A DNA stretch of 64,000 nucleotides, from the NCBI GenBank assembly GCA_009746045.1, contig RPFO01001464.1, positions 202,185 through 266,184 of the forward strand, given 5' to 3'. The first letter of the stretch is position 1. Each line of letters starts with the position of its first letter. This document shows, piece after piece, positions 53,801 through 63,061 of the stretch. The stretch is from Mesostigma viride. Lineage: Eukaryota; Streptophyta; Mesostigmatophyceae; Mesostigmatales; Mesostigmataceae. Under the pieces are notes generated by a model. That model did no database searches and was not told the origin of the DNA. It saw only the letters and a list, made by a program, of their open reading frames with translations. Both the position numbers and the translations under genes were made by a program.

Positions 53801-56800
53801 GTACCCAGTGATAGTAACATGCATGCTGTACCCAGTGATAGTAACATGCATGCTGTACCCAGTAGATAGTAACATGCATGCTGTACCCAGTAGATAGTAA
53901 CATGCATGCTGTACCCAGTAGATAGTAACATGCATGCTGTACCCAGTGATAGTAACATGCATGCTGTACCCAGTGATAGTAACATGCGTGCTGTACCCAG
54001 TAGATAGTAACATGCATGCTATACCCAGTAGATAGTAACATGCATGCTGTACCCAGTAGATGAGTAACATGCATGCTATACCCAGTAGATAGTAACATGC
54101 ATGCTGTACCCAGTGATAGTAACATGCGTGCTATACCCAGTAGATAGTAACATGCATGCTATACCCAGTAGATAGTAACATGCATGCTGTACCCAGTAGA
54201 TGAGTAACATGCATGCTATACCCAGTAGATAGTAACATGCATGCTGTACCCAGTAGATAGTAACATGCATGCTATACCCAGTAGATAGTAACATGCATGC
54301 TGTACCCAGCGATAGTAACATGCGTGCTGTACCCAGTAGATAGTAACATGCATGCTATACCCAGTAGATAGTAACATGCATGCTGTACCCAGTAGATGAG
54401 TAACATGCATGCTATACCCAGTAGATAGTAACATGCATGCTGTACCCAGTGATAGTAACATGCATGCTGTACCTAGTAATAGTAACATGCATGCTATCCA
54501 TGCTACTCTGTCAAGTGCTGCATCATCAACTACGAGATTTTCAGCTGAACAGGAGACCGGAGCGGAGATCGCACGGTATCATGGGTTGCGCATTGTATCT
54601 AATCACGGCTGCCAAACATGCGTGTTGCACAGGCTGACAGCGAGCACAGGAGCTGGGGTTTGAAGTTCCCCAAGTTACCATTGTGTGACCGGTACACCCA
54701 TCCCTGTCGTGTCACTATACATACACGTGCAGGTTGGGCCCCAGGATTGATTTACCCCGTACAGCACACTACAGGTGGGCAGCGAGAACACGAGCGGGGG
54801 GAGTTTGTTATATTTACTTGTGATTGCGTGCACGTTGCACCTGTTATTTGATACACCAACGCCACCACACAGGTGGATAGCGAGACGGGGAGCTGGATCG
54901 AGATCTTTGCGACGGGCCGGCGCGGAGCTTCGGACCAGAGTCGGCCGGACTTGCACATGCGCCGCAGGGGGCGCCGCAGCTTTGACAGCATCGGGGTGGA
55001 TGACCTGCCGGGAGGTCTTGGGAACGGGCGGCTCGGGAGCATGTATGAGGCGCACGATGGGAGCGCCGTCGCTCATGCGCCGTCGCACGACATCGTCATG
55101 GATGTCAAGCTGAATGGCGCGAGTGGCATGCTTGCGTCCCCGCAGTCGCATCCGTCGGCGCGGCTGCAAGCGGCGCTCTTGCCCACCCCACCGCGGCCCG
55201 CCAGGAGCTGCAACAAGCAGGTAGGCATCGTCAAGCTGGTGCGCCTGCTGGACCACCAGGCGGCGCACGCCGAGGAGGAGGCCTTTGAGCGGCTGCGCGT
55301 GACCGTGCGCCTCTCCGTCCACAGCGAACGAGGGAGCCGGAAAAACAACATGCCGCAAGAGAAGCAGGCGCTCACGATGAGGTGGACCTCCCATCCAAGC
55401 TTGTCACGTGTGCCGCCAATGGGACCCCCGGGGTCCCTGGCGTGCATGGACGTCCAAGGGGCCAGGGCCGGTGGGGTCCTCGCCCAGGGCCCCACGAATG
55501 CGGTGGTTGACCCGGCATTACTGGCATCCGTGAACCAGCGCCAGGTGTCCGTGCTCTCCGCGCTGGGCACCTGGGAGTTTGACACGTTGGCGCTCGCAGA
55601 GGCCTCGCCACGGGACGTGGTGCAGCTTGTGGGCTTTACGCTCTTCGTCAAGGGGGGGCTGGTGTCTGAGTTCTCCATTAATGAGCTCAAGCTGGCCAAC
55701 TTCCTGGAACAGATCGCCAGGTGGGCTGGAAAATCTTCCCTTGCCCACCTTTCTAGATAGGGTCGGGGGGTAGGGTTGTGAGGGGCTTCAATGCCAGTCT
55801 TCCTTCTGGTACTGGTCAGCTCCATCCTCCCTCGCCTTCCCCCCCTTCCCCCCTTCCTCTCGCACAGCCAATTTCCCTTCCCAAACTAATTCTTGTTTGC
55901 ATCCCAAAGTAATTCTTGTTTGCATCCCAAACTCATCACCATTTTTGTTCTTACTCTCAACCCGTTTCCATTTCCATTCCACCTCTCACATCCAACTATC
56001 TACGTTTTATCATCAAAGAAATTTTCCATTTTCCCTTTACCCTGCACCCTGCACCCTGCACCCTGCACTCTGCACCCTGCACCCTGCCCCGTTCCCTAGC
56101 CCCAAGTCCCATTTCCCATTTCCCATTCCCCGTTTCCCATGTCCCACGTCCCACGTCCCATGTACCATGTCCCATTTTGAACTAGATATCCGTAGCTGAT
56201 TTTATTTTCACTCACCCCTCCACCTCATTTCTCTGCCACATCCCGGGCTGACCCGTTTATACCGTCCATCTGGTTATATTATCGACCCGTTTGGTGTAAT
56301 AAACAGAGCGCCTTGTTGGCTGTTCATTTCCGACCTTTCTCGTGTTTCCGCACTTACGGACGGGAAGGTGCAGAGCACTTTGCCGGGCTTTGCAGTTCTG
56401 GACCAGCGCTGCCCCGTGTTTGAGCAGTAAGCAAGTCCTTGAAACCGCATGGCATGCTTGTGACATGTTGGCTTAAAAATCGTAGTTATTTGCGCAGTCA
56501 TTTCCAGGAAGATCCCCCTGTTTGAATGGGGCTGTGTTTCTTACTATCATTCCACTCAACACAAAGGTTAGCTTTCTTGCTCAATATGAATTTGTCTTTC
56601 TTCTCTTTCCATCAAGTTGATGGGTGCCTTGGTTTATTTGCCACCATGGTGACCTGTGCGGGCACACGGTGGCCTTCCTTTCATGCCTGAGGATCGATTC
56701 CTTGCAAAAAAATAGCTGGGCATAACCTTGGTGGTTCCATGCGATCGGCTCGTCCTGTATTGCTGGGCGATGTGTGTGTGTGTGTGTGTGGGTGGGGTAT

Positions 56801-56993
56801 GCGTGCACAACTGCCTGCCTGCTTCCCTGCAGGGGCATGCAGCCGCACCCGTACCACAACGCGGTCCACATCAGCGACGTCTCCGCCAGCCTGTTCCACC
56901 TGCTCATGGAGAGCGGCGTGGGCGACCATCTGCGGCGCATTGACTGGCTGGCGGCTGTTTGTGCGGCTCTCGTCCACGACTACAAGCACCCAG
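41536..56993 (+). CDS. Membrane-anchored cyclic-nucleotide phosphodiesterase, 3' end beyond the window
   Basis: Seven exons (41536-41886, 42934-43405, 44495-44786, 45557-45881, 46623-46880, 54873-55720, 56833-56993) join with consistent phases at every GT-AG junction, giving 902 residues before the window ends. Layout: cytoplasmic N terminus; TM1 ~68-90; extracellular ~91-434 with a dCache-like end (LQLLVVQVVPQEQF); TM2 ~435-461; linker with MGTPLEKLLTIIKSL (503-517); a disordered part; a phosphodiesterase domain from W800-E-F-D with YHNAVHISDV (H857 general acid, H861 metal) and H897-D898 (metal). The 36-residue spacing between H861 and H897 is that of class I enzymes such as PDE4. It should hydrolyse cAMP and/or cGMP in response to an extracellular cue; substrate cannot be told. 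The start is set by an in-frame TAA at 41527. Missing: the C-terminal catalytic residues (third metal Asp, glutamine switch). Confidence 0.88.
41887..42933 (+). other. PDE intron 1
   Basis: GT-AG intron, AT-rich in its centre (42200-42420, with TATTATTATC-like runs) and ending in a pyrimidine-rich stretch before CCGCAG. No nested gene is seen. Confidence 0.7.
42934..43405 (+). CDS. PDE exon 2: extracellular sensor region, part 1
   Basis: Acceptor CCGCAG|GACACC, donor GATTG|GTATGG, phase 1 end. Encodes TTVYMVSSEGLMAGYRREG and two NxT/S sites, as expected outside the membrane. Confidence 0.85.
43406..44494 (+). other. PDE intron 2
   Basis: GT-AG intron with G-rich tracts (43545-43573, 44368-44389) and a short TATA-rich run (43604-43627). 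No other gene is visible. Confidence 0.7.
44495..44786 (+). CDS. PDE exon 3: extracellular sensor region, part 2
   Basis: Acceptor GTGCAG|ATTCGG, donor GGCCAG|GTAGGC, phase 2 end. The junction codon GAT joins STSI to DSVLQPILFVAAAL without a break. Confidence 0.87.
45557..45881 (+). CDS. PDE exon 4: end of sensor region and TM2
   Basis: Acceptor CCCCAG|ATATCT after a C-rich tract. Donor AACGTG|GTGCGT chosen by phase and consensus; a donor three bases earlier is also possible. Encodes VVQVVPQEQF and the hydrophobic TM2 MTLVIVLAMFLAGNVAMCL. Confidence 0.85.
46623..46880 (+). CDS. PDE exon 5: cytoplasmic linker
   Basis: 86 codons, phase 0 at both ends; acceptor CACCAG|GCGCTG, donor GTGCAG|GTGAGC. 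Encodes MGTPLEKLLTIIKSLRPGH and QMHELVTVDDLHKPQF. Confidence 0.87.
47412..47665. repeat. (CCATGCC)n degenerate satellite
   Basis: CCATGCCCCATGCCCCATG-type units at 47415-47470 and 47545-47585, with decayed copies between and after. Confidence 0.85.
48073..49875 (-). CDS. Transposon cargo protein with coiled coil and Gln/Pro-Ser-Leu repeats
   Basis: 600 residues, uninterrupted. The N-terminal ~130 residues look folded and contain many Cys (NCRVGPDNRSCSRVRQHC, LRLWHEFYYLRCTATDEPP). Next are an Ala/Lys-rich basic stretch with ADKENIPP, an acidic patch (VSVDDDEDW, TDTDDE), a strong coiled coil (MEEERRKMEEERRKLEQE), a QPQSLPSQ repeat region and a Pro/Gln tail with PPPPPPPQQPQPQ. Length changes by whole repeats keep the frame, which argues for translation. 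It lies head-to-tail with the PHD-like gene upstream. I do not recognise the family; it parallels the Gln-rich half of the A2 gene. Confidence 0.6.
   Translation of the reverse strand: MHIACLPIPRLVQGTVSWTNAAGQFCQVSVGDVVAPHSYVSDQACCVVIVHPNAGFVLAPTNCRVGPDNRSCSRVRQHCDENTLRLWHEFYYLRCTATDEPPCTPFVRRGSKSVMKVTGGLQVLSVQQCHNALHNLTATAALAHAVSSITPGQPTPAITAMPATETESQRTKVIEPSAPTAEPTAATRTRAGAAPKAAATTAAGSKGAGSKAAPAPKAAASTATRQKRKVAPSADKENIPPTSNCQAKGVSRAAKGRVAVVSVDDDEDWIGHGADMMITDTDDETMLAHQEAQRLATRQSVQRASDNKLQQYTKELGNAAGERRKMEEERRKMEEERRKLEQERRKLEEEVAQLRKRGEESQQPQSLSWQQPQSLPSQQPQSLPSHQPQSLPSQQPQSLPSLPWPLLQRQQPLPPPPSPQPSQTSQPILQQLLDMLESQPHLQPVPSPPPPPPPQQPQPQLQPQTRLQFLHQMWHLVEQQPREQQQQFLQQMLQPVQPQLQRNYGLLGIGMGDTSAVRSMSDRGVLNHSGMAADHGVQLAMHRLADTMDRFACLLVPNSRTESHGALPLSAYHGNASAGRGLPYQLNGSIYGQPSGCHMQ
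50001..50130. repeat. 130-bp hairpin element (30-bp perfect inverted repeats)
   Basis: ATTCCCTCGCGGGGGCGTGC... (50001-50030) is perfectly complementary to 50101-50130, with a 70-bp loop that has its own GGCGGGC/GCCCGCC stem. It lies between the two minus-strand cargo genes. It could be a tiny MITE or a bidirectional terminator. Confidence 0.85.
50258..50968 (-). CDS. PHD-like zinc-finger protein of the intron transposon
   Basis: 236 residues. Cys/His cluster near residues 27-90: CEAGMAEC ... CECSGKCGRKAHAACTF ... VWKCVQC, matching the order of a PHD finger (C-C, C-C, H-C, C-C). The rest is Ser/Thr/Pro-rich and probably disordered. The cluster matches that of the A2 protein (CSGQCGKHLHGLC ... 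WTCQEC) residue for residue at the key positions. Likely role: DNA or chromatin contact for the transposon; this is inference. The start is the first Met of the frame. Confidence 0.6.
   Translation of the reverse strand: MPASSKAHQPGMATADDANLDDATSCEAGMAECHAAAANGNDPKFLKGATCECSGKCGRKAHAACTFLLSPNPTGTNSSGQTVWKCVQCTVPDAQLPGDAPDDAMAAFANRFRLRPNDPTSRQLEVDFGAGSSPGITHPVTAATSGVTQETPQSHLPEISGLANGDVQPSGEVLQTTLSNATAEGVPITVGVPVETPSVSQSEGTSPVEFAPGGSLYQVCLKENCFCADMYLDLLG
51024..51527. repeat. ~500-bp palindrome with internal repeats
   Basis: 51024-51096 is the reverse complement of 51455-51527. Between them, GAACTGTCAACTAAAAGTC and its complement alternate in ~115-bp units, centred near 51305. It lies between the divergent PHD-like gene and the transposase-like fragment. 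Confidence 0.9.
51886..52568 (+). pseudogene. Transposase-like N-terminal fragment, frameshifted
   Basis: The frame from ATG 51886 (good context AAAATGG) encodes a VRSEKLVDSVIVADMSLIRT stretch, then CCQKDCMGPVG, FRVWCAAREKYLGLQKQEER and SQFV. This CC-x3-C ... R-x2-Y-x-L-x3-ER-x-F arrangement resembles the zinc-binding leader seen in many eukaryotic transposase-like proteins. Near 52245 the sense moves to another frame that ends in an acidic tail (LEDSDLGEEDVEEASQPSDE) at 52568. No DDE catalytic region follows, so the element looks non-autonomous. Family assignment is by impression only. Confidence 0.4.
52826..53007. repeat. (GCTGCCC)n heptanucleotide satellite, intron-element copy
   Basis: About 25 units with GCTGCGC variants, preceded by ACCCGCTGGCTTCGCCCAGC and GGCAGTACTTCGCCCC, the same leader as at 38318-38368 in A2. 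Confidence 0.95.
53720..54495. repeat. 26-28-bp minisatellite in PDE intron 5
   Basis: About 29 units of AGTAACATGCATGCTGTACC plus CAGTGAT or CAGTAGAT. The two spacer variants (with or without AGA) mix irregularly. It lies just outside the transposon. Open frames on the minus strand are repeat products. Confidence 0.95.
54873..55720 (+). CDS. PDE exon 6: linker and start of the catalytic domain
   Basis: 848 nt, phase 0 start and phase 2 end; acceptor CACAG|GTGGAT, donor GCCAG|GTGGGC. Encodes an Arg/Ser-rich linker and then GTWEFDTLALAEASPRD and FTLFVKGGLVSEF, the usual entry into a class I PDE domain. Confidence 0.88.
55721..56832 (+). other. PDE intron 6
   Basis: GT-AG intron. It contains short (ACCCTGC)n and (CCCATTT)n runs at 56038-56170 and a (GT)n run at 56771-56790. 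No nested gene is seen. Confidence 0.7.
56833..56993 (+). CDS. PDE exon 7: catalytic histidine motif
   Basis: Phase 2 to phase 1; acceptor CTGCAG|GGGCAT, donor CCCAG|GTATGC. Encodes HPYHNAVHISDVSASLFHLL and CAALVHDYKHPG, which carry the general-acid and metal-binding histidines. The next exon lies beyond the window, across copia-2. Confidence 0.92.
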
Positions 56994-58155
56994 GTATGCG
57001 TACATATGAATTTTGTTATTTGTACCGTAGTTTCATCTTCGTTGCCTATGGTTTACAATACTAGTGAAATTGTATTTTTGTCCTTTTTTGCCTGGCAGTG
57101 TTATATTATACGCAAACCGCGGTTGTACGGACGGGGTCTGTTGTTAAAATTGAGTTCGAATTTTATTAAAATGATAATTTACGGTAATCAGGTTACAAAC
57201 TCAGAGCCAAGCCCCCAGCTTGTTTTTCCAGCGCAACCATAGCCATTGCAGCAACAACCGTTGGACCGCCGCAACACAATGCTGGCTTTTGGATCATCAT
57301 GGTCTGTCAGGTGGCTAGGCTAGCCTGCGGCGCTAGGCACCGGCGCAAGCCTGGGAACGCATCTCCGCTACACATCTCCGTTACAACTCACCAGCCCAGT
57401 ACCGACCAATCGACGCACACCAGTATCCCGCCACTTGTCACGCCAGCCGGCAGTACCCAGAATCCTAGTCCGCACCTCAGTACCGGACCAGTGCTGCACA
57501 GCCAAAGTCTAGGGCGTAACTCACGAGGCATAACGCACACAGCGTAACTTAAATCATCGTAGGTCACACAAGCCAAAATTCAGCCGAACCTCAAAGCGGC
57601 TCAAAGTCCCAATGCGCCGAATTAACCCGAACGCCTCGAACCACAAAATGGCTAAGTACCGGCACACAATCATTAATTATTCTCATGTGACTGCGAGCTG
57701 AAACCTATAATATAACACCAGCCGCTTTTTCCCGAGCAGTCACACATCCCACCAATCATCACCTCACTCAGCTCGAGAGTAACCAACAGACACCTCACCA
57801 GGAAGCACTAACACAGGACGCTATGTACTAGGGGAGTCCGCACCCCTCACTTGGCGCCCATTCACGCCCTGGCAGTACAACCAGCATCTGTCAGTAAGTC
57901 AAGTAAGCAAGCGAGAATACAAGACTGATCAAAAGACCACCCTCGGCTCCAGCCACACCTTGAACCCATGGACTTTCACACATCACCAACCACAGTCCCC
58001 GCATCCGATCAAGTCCTCAACCCAGGACCATCCCATCGGGTCCCCACCAAGACAGAGTAATCCAACCATACTGGGTCATCCTGAGATGGTCTCGATCCAG
58101 GGGTCATTCCCAGCCCACACATAATGCGTCCCAACGCCTGCCAGCCTGAAAATTT
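56994..58155. other. Start of PDE intron 7 and presumed 3' LTR region of copia-2
   Basis: No gene. The 3' LTR of the minus-strand copia-2 should lie here, but without its partner beyond 64000 the boundaries cannot be fixed. The sequence turns C/A-rich after about 57240, different from the intron start. Confidence 0.4.
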
Positions 58156-58170
58156 TCGTGCCACATGGTC

Positions 58171-58951
58171 CATTGCCCAGATCTATATCAAACCATCCAG
58201 CAGTCCTTGTCCATTGCCCAGATCTATATCAAGCCATCCAGCAGTCCTTGTCCATTGCCCAGATCTATATCAAACCATCCAGCAGTCCTTGTCCATTGCC
58301 CAGATCTATATCAAACCATCCAGCAGTCCTTGTCCATTGCCCAGATCTATATCAAACCATCCAGCAGTCCTTGTCCATTGCCCAGATCTATATCAAGCCA
58401 TCCAGCAGTCCTTGTCCATTGCCCAGATCTATATCAAACCATCCAGCAGTCCTTGTCCATTGCCCAGATCTATATCAAACCATCCAGCAGTCCTTGTCCA
58501 TTGCCCAGATCTATATCAAACCATCCAGCAGTCCTTGTCCATTGCCCAGATCTATATCAAACCATCCAGCAGTCCTTGTCCATTGCCCAGATCTATATCA
58601 AACCATCCAGCAGTCCTTGTCCATTGCCCAGATCTATATCAAACCATCCAGCAGTCCTTGTCCATTGCCCAGATCTATATCAAACCATCCAGCAGTCCTT
58701 GTCCATTGCCCAGATCTATATCAAACCATCCAGCAGTCCTTGTCCATTGCCCAGATCTATATCAAACCATCCAGCAGTCCTTGTCCATTGCCCAGATCTA
58801 TATCAAACCATCCAGCAGTCCTTGTCCATTGCCCAGATCTATATATCAAACCATCCAGCAGTCCTTGTCCATTGCCCAGATCTATATCAAACCATCCAGC
58901 AGTCCTTGTCCATTGCCCAGATCTATATCAAACCATCCAGCAGTCCTTGCA
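58171..58951. repeat. 41-bp minisatellite, 19 units, at the 3' end of copia-2 pol
   Basis: Unit CATTGCCCAGATCTATATCA plus AACCATCCAGCAGTCCTTGTC, nearly perfect, with one AT insertion near 58844. Because 41 is not a multiple of three, it is open in all three plus frames with the same peptide; these frames are artefacts. The pol stop codon lies inside the first unit as read on the minus strand. Confidence 0.97.
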
Positions 58952-61900
58952 GATCCCCGAGAGAGCCCCCCATGACCATCCGCAGGAGGCGATACTGGTC
59001 TCGTGCCCCAGCGAACAGCTTGGTCAGCGCATCAGCCGGGTTGAGCTTCCCAGGTAGATGAAGCACGCCACTGCGTATGACAGCTCCTTGAGTAGTAGGA
59101 AATCCAGGTCGCGCGTCCTGGACAGGCTGTTGAGAATGAAACTCACAAGCGGCTGACTGTCGGTATGCACAGTCGTGGTCAGTACCAAACGAGCATCCAG
59201 CCACTTGCCCATCCAGCGCAGAAATTGCTCTAGATACAGGGACGCCTTGATGCACTCATACACCCCGCGACACTCATTGGTATCCGATCCAACTGCCACC
59301 CTGCGGCACAACCTAGAGTACCACCCACAGAGCGAACCATTGCCCTTGGGGTTGGAGAGCACAAACAAGCCACCCATGCGAGCTCTCGTCTTGGTGAGCT
59401 CCCTGCCCTCGCCAGACGTGTCAGCAAAGCAATGCAACACAATCGGCTGAGAAAGAGACAAACCAGAAAGTACTACACCCTGGCTCTCAGCAACATACTG
59501 CTTGATCACAGACGGGAAACGAGAGCCAACACCTCATCCACAGTCCTGCTTAACACCAGCAGGTCAGGCCCACACACCGCTGCCATCCAGCCGAGCTTGC
59601 CACGCAATCTGCTCCACAAACCCTTGGCGCACAACTCCTCCACATCGCGCATGAGCTCCTCCCTGTACTTGTCAGGAATACCCAAGTGCATCCGGTGCTT
59701 ACCCGACACCACCCGCAGGGTTTGCACCACCCCGCAAAACACCCGTGGCGTCTGCGGCCCCAATTGCTGCAACTCACCCACTGGGAACCGCCGCCCAATG
59801 TCAGCATAGAATGCATGCAAGGCTGACCGCGAAGCAATGACACGCAAGTCATCCCCATGCAGTTGTACAAACATAGGACCAGACGGCATCCGCGCCACGA
59901 ACAACGATGGGTCGTAGGGAGATACCTCAAACTCTGCGATCTCACCCAACGCACGCATGAGGGTTATCCTCCAAACAATCGACGCGCTCTGCAGACCCTC
60001 TATAGCCTTGCACAGACCCATGAACTCAGACGTGACCACCTCCTTCCAGAACGGCGGCGTCTGCACCACTAGAGGCGGAGTACCCTCCCACACCTCTTGC
60101 GCCACTTCCTCGCTAGAGTTAGGGAATGCGCGCTTGACATCAATGGACGCACACGCGTAGTCCTTGCCTTCGTCCAGAAAGCTAAGAAAAATCATGCTAA
60201 CCATCCTGAACGTGTCCCATGCCATCCCTGGGGTGTAGAGCTCCTCCTTGGCCAGCGGGCTAGTACCTGCAAACTCTTGTGATACCGGCCTCACGTAGCA
60301 GATCTCCACACCTGCCTTCACCTTGTGGGACAGCACCATCTTCAGCGGAAGCACCCTAGCCCCCTTCGGCACCGTGTCAAGCGGTTCATACACCCCGTAG
60401 CCCTGCCACTCCTCAAGTGCCTTACGGAATGCACACCACCAGCTCGAGAACCCACTAGGCGTTGACATCTGCAGTACAAGCTCAGGGAATGTGATCGGGG
60501 AATGTGCGGCTATGTCCCTCTCAGTGATTCCTAGGCTGTTGGGATGCAGTAATGCAGGCATAACCAGGTCAGCAGCTGGCGGGAGATCAGCGCCCCACGC
60601 TACACCCTCCGTACCCGACAGTGCTGCTAGCCTAGCCACTGTGCTGCAAATGCGACTGAGAGGCTCGACTGACTTGTAAGACTGTAGCTCTATCGACCCG
60701 TGACCTACTCGGGTTAGCAATGAGCTCTGAATCCGCACATCAGGATGGTCCAGGAAAGGAAGTCCCAAAATGGCGGGTCCATCATACCCCTCGAGCACGC
60801 AAAACGGCGTCTCCTCCCCAAGATCGTCAGCATTACCTCACCCCGCACCGGCATCCTCACTAACCCGGAGAAGTCCTCCACATACCTCCACCTGGACGCA
60901 GTGCACGGCAGATGCCTGGCTACTCCCTCACCCAGCAAGCACACCACCGCGTCAGTGTCCACTTCCAATCGACAACTACCCAGCCCGTCCGAATACCAGT
61001 TGGCAAGCTTAGAGACCGCAGCCACCAGCTCACCTGGCTCACCTCTCTCCTCGACAGCCTCGCTGTCGTCCATGGGGCTGTCGCCCTCACTCGGCAATAT
61101 AGGCCCCGCGTCGGCCAACCCGCCAACGCCACCAGCCTGCTGCCCCGCACCTGCGGTCAATGCCCCAGCATCGCCGGCCCGTGCAACCCCACCTTCGGCT
61201 GGCTCACCCGCCTCACCGGACCGTGGTACCATCCCACCTTCGGCCACCCGCTCCTTGCCGGCCCGCGAGATGTTGCCCCCCAACTGCCGCTGCTCGCCCA
61301 CCGTGGCAGCGCGTCGAGCTTCCTGCAGGCGCTCCACTAGGCGGGCTAGTACCGCGGCGCGCTGCTTCTCCTGGTCGTCAACGGCTGGGGCAACCCCCGA
61401 ACCGCCCGACCCCACGCTAGCGGGACCGCCCTTGGAAGGTGGCAACCCAGCTTCCGGCGAAAGGGAGCGAGTAGGTTGATCAGGCCCACCCCCCTCCCTC
61501 ACCCCCCCTGCAGCCCCGGGATCCCCCGCCTCACCCCCAGCCTGCACACTGGGGTCCCTAACACCTTCCTCAGCGGGTGGGTCTGGCGGCCCCAGCCCGT
61601 CATAGTAGGGGCGCAGGTGTTTCCACGCTAGCAGCTTGTCGTAGCAACTGTCCTCTAGCGCTACCGAAGCAAGCATGTGATCAGGATCGATCTCCTTGAC
61701 CACACCGGGACCTCTCCATAGGCCCCGTTTTCCATGACTGCCCTCCGCGTAGGCCCAGACCCTGGCGTTCACGCACGGCACATAAACCTGTCCACGTCGC
61801 AGGTCCATCTTTACCATGCGCACGTAACGATCGCTCAAATAATCCCTGTACTCTTCCACAGCCTCAGGTGACAACAAGCCCATCTCCACTCCCTTAGGCG

Positions 61901-62798
61901 TGACTGCCACCTGCCCACCCAACACCTTGACCATTACACGGTTGTTGAGACATTGCTCTATCTCATTGCAGATCACCAGCCTCTCACGATACGAGCCTGT
62001 TCTCATCTTCTCCATGCATGCCATCACCTGCTTCGATGTCTGTATGTGGCGCTCGACAAGACCCTGGTGCTCGTGGTCAGCTACCCCAGCAAGTTCTATC
62101 TTCCCCACACCCGGCTCACCCACACAGCACTCAAACTGCTGATCGCACTCCAACACAGATGCCACACCAAACTTGGACCTGATGAGACGCAATGCATCAC
62201 ACAAGTGCTCCTTCAGCTTGCGCTCAAGTGGCACCATGACCTTGTACCTGGAGAACCTGCCCACTGCAAGCACGTAGTCTCTGTCGTCATACATGAATAC
62301 ATCACACTGCACCACACCTCGCTCAAACTCTGGCCTACGTGCATGGAACTTGTGCGGTTTAGGTGCCCGCTCCTGACATTTGCGACACCTTAACCACACC
62401 TGCTTGCACATATCCACTAAGTCTGTGAACCCTAGCATGGCTGCCCACTCCTCACCCGCATGCCCATGCCCTAGTGCTTTGTGTAACCGTGTGGCCATGT
62501 TAAGTACACTGAGCGACCCGGCTGCCTCACCGCACGCCGCACCATTCACATGTGCTGAACTAGGGTCTGGTGAGGTACCACCTACCGGCGGCCCGCCCGC
62601 TGCGGTGTGCCCCCCTGCAGCGCCTCCAACCCACTCATTCCCCATCCCCTGAGACACTGCCCTTCCCCCTTCTGCAGCTGTCCCATGCTCCAGGTGGCCC
62701 CCCTTCTCCCTAGTGCCTGCTAGCACCGCCACCTGAGCACCCAGGTAGGGTGAGTACACCTGGGGGGTCGAGCTGGCCTCCCCTGCACCAGCCCGCAT
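58923..62798 (-). pseudogene. pol: Copia-2 pol, degenerate (integrase, protease-like, RT, RNase H)
   Basis: Three frame changes break it: near 60800 inside the protease-like segment, near 59508 before RNase H, and near 59060 before the LNPADALTK end. Domains as in copia-1: zinc motif (H106, H111, C131, C138, C141); integrase D166, D219, E249 with the same 53- and 30-residue spacings as copia-1; a long Pro/Gly/Ala linker; EVDTDA and ILGLPFL of the protease-like domain after integrase; RT with SIDVKRAF and LHGDDL; RNase H with FADTS, NECRGV and HTDSQPL. It is a diverged relative of copia-1, not a recent copy, and cannot make a full polyprotein as it stands. Confidence 0.88.
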
Positions 62799-62813
62799 GC
62801 CAACCTCACCTAG

Positions 62814-62816
62814 TCA
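62814..62816 (-). promoter_or_regulatory. In-frame UGA between gag and pol of copia-2 (UGA CUA context)
   Basis: The zinc-knuckle frame reads ...CGT AGG UGA CUA GGT GAG GTT GGC and goes straight into pol in the same frame. UGA CUA is the best-known readthrough context in eukaryotes. Copia-1 has UGA CUU in the same position. Confidence 0.6.
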
Positions 62817-63024
62817 CCTACGGCCACCGCCCTGGGCCGCTGGGCACAGGTGAGTGTCCCTCGCAAAGTGCCCTGGCTGCCCACACCTGTGACACACCGC
62901 TGGTGCTTGCGAGTTGGCGTTGCTGCGTGCCTGGAGAGTGTCCTTGTGCCTGTGATAGCAATTGGCTGCCATGTGTCCCGACTTCCCACACACAAAGCAT
63001 GCCCCATGCACGCCGGCTGTGCAC

Positions 63025-63061
<37 letters not shown>

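Larger units (their letters stand above)
46881..54872 (+). other. PDE intron 5 (8.0 kb) expanded by a transposon and a minisatellite
   Basis: GT-AG intron with phase 0 on both sides. It holds the 6.3-kb TIR element at 47282-53571 and a ~0.8-kb minisatellite at 53720-54495. An extra short exon cannot be excluded but is not needed for the frame. Confidence 0.75.

Noticed and set aside
53628-54488. Minus-strand repeat proteins (GTACMLLSTGYSMHVTI type)
   Set aside because: Produced by the 26-28-bp intronic minisatellite; the unit changes frame from copy to copy.
56038-56090. Telomere-like repeat
   Set aside because: The unit is ACCCTGC, not the CCCTAAA or CCCTAAAA types of green algae, and it is short and inside an intron.
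58124-59061. Three ~290-residue plus-strand proteins and a CRISPR-like regular array
   Set aside because: 41-bp units repeat without spacers, so it is not CRISPR; identical peptides in all three frames show the frames are artefacts.
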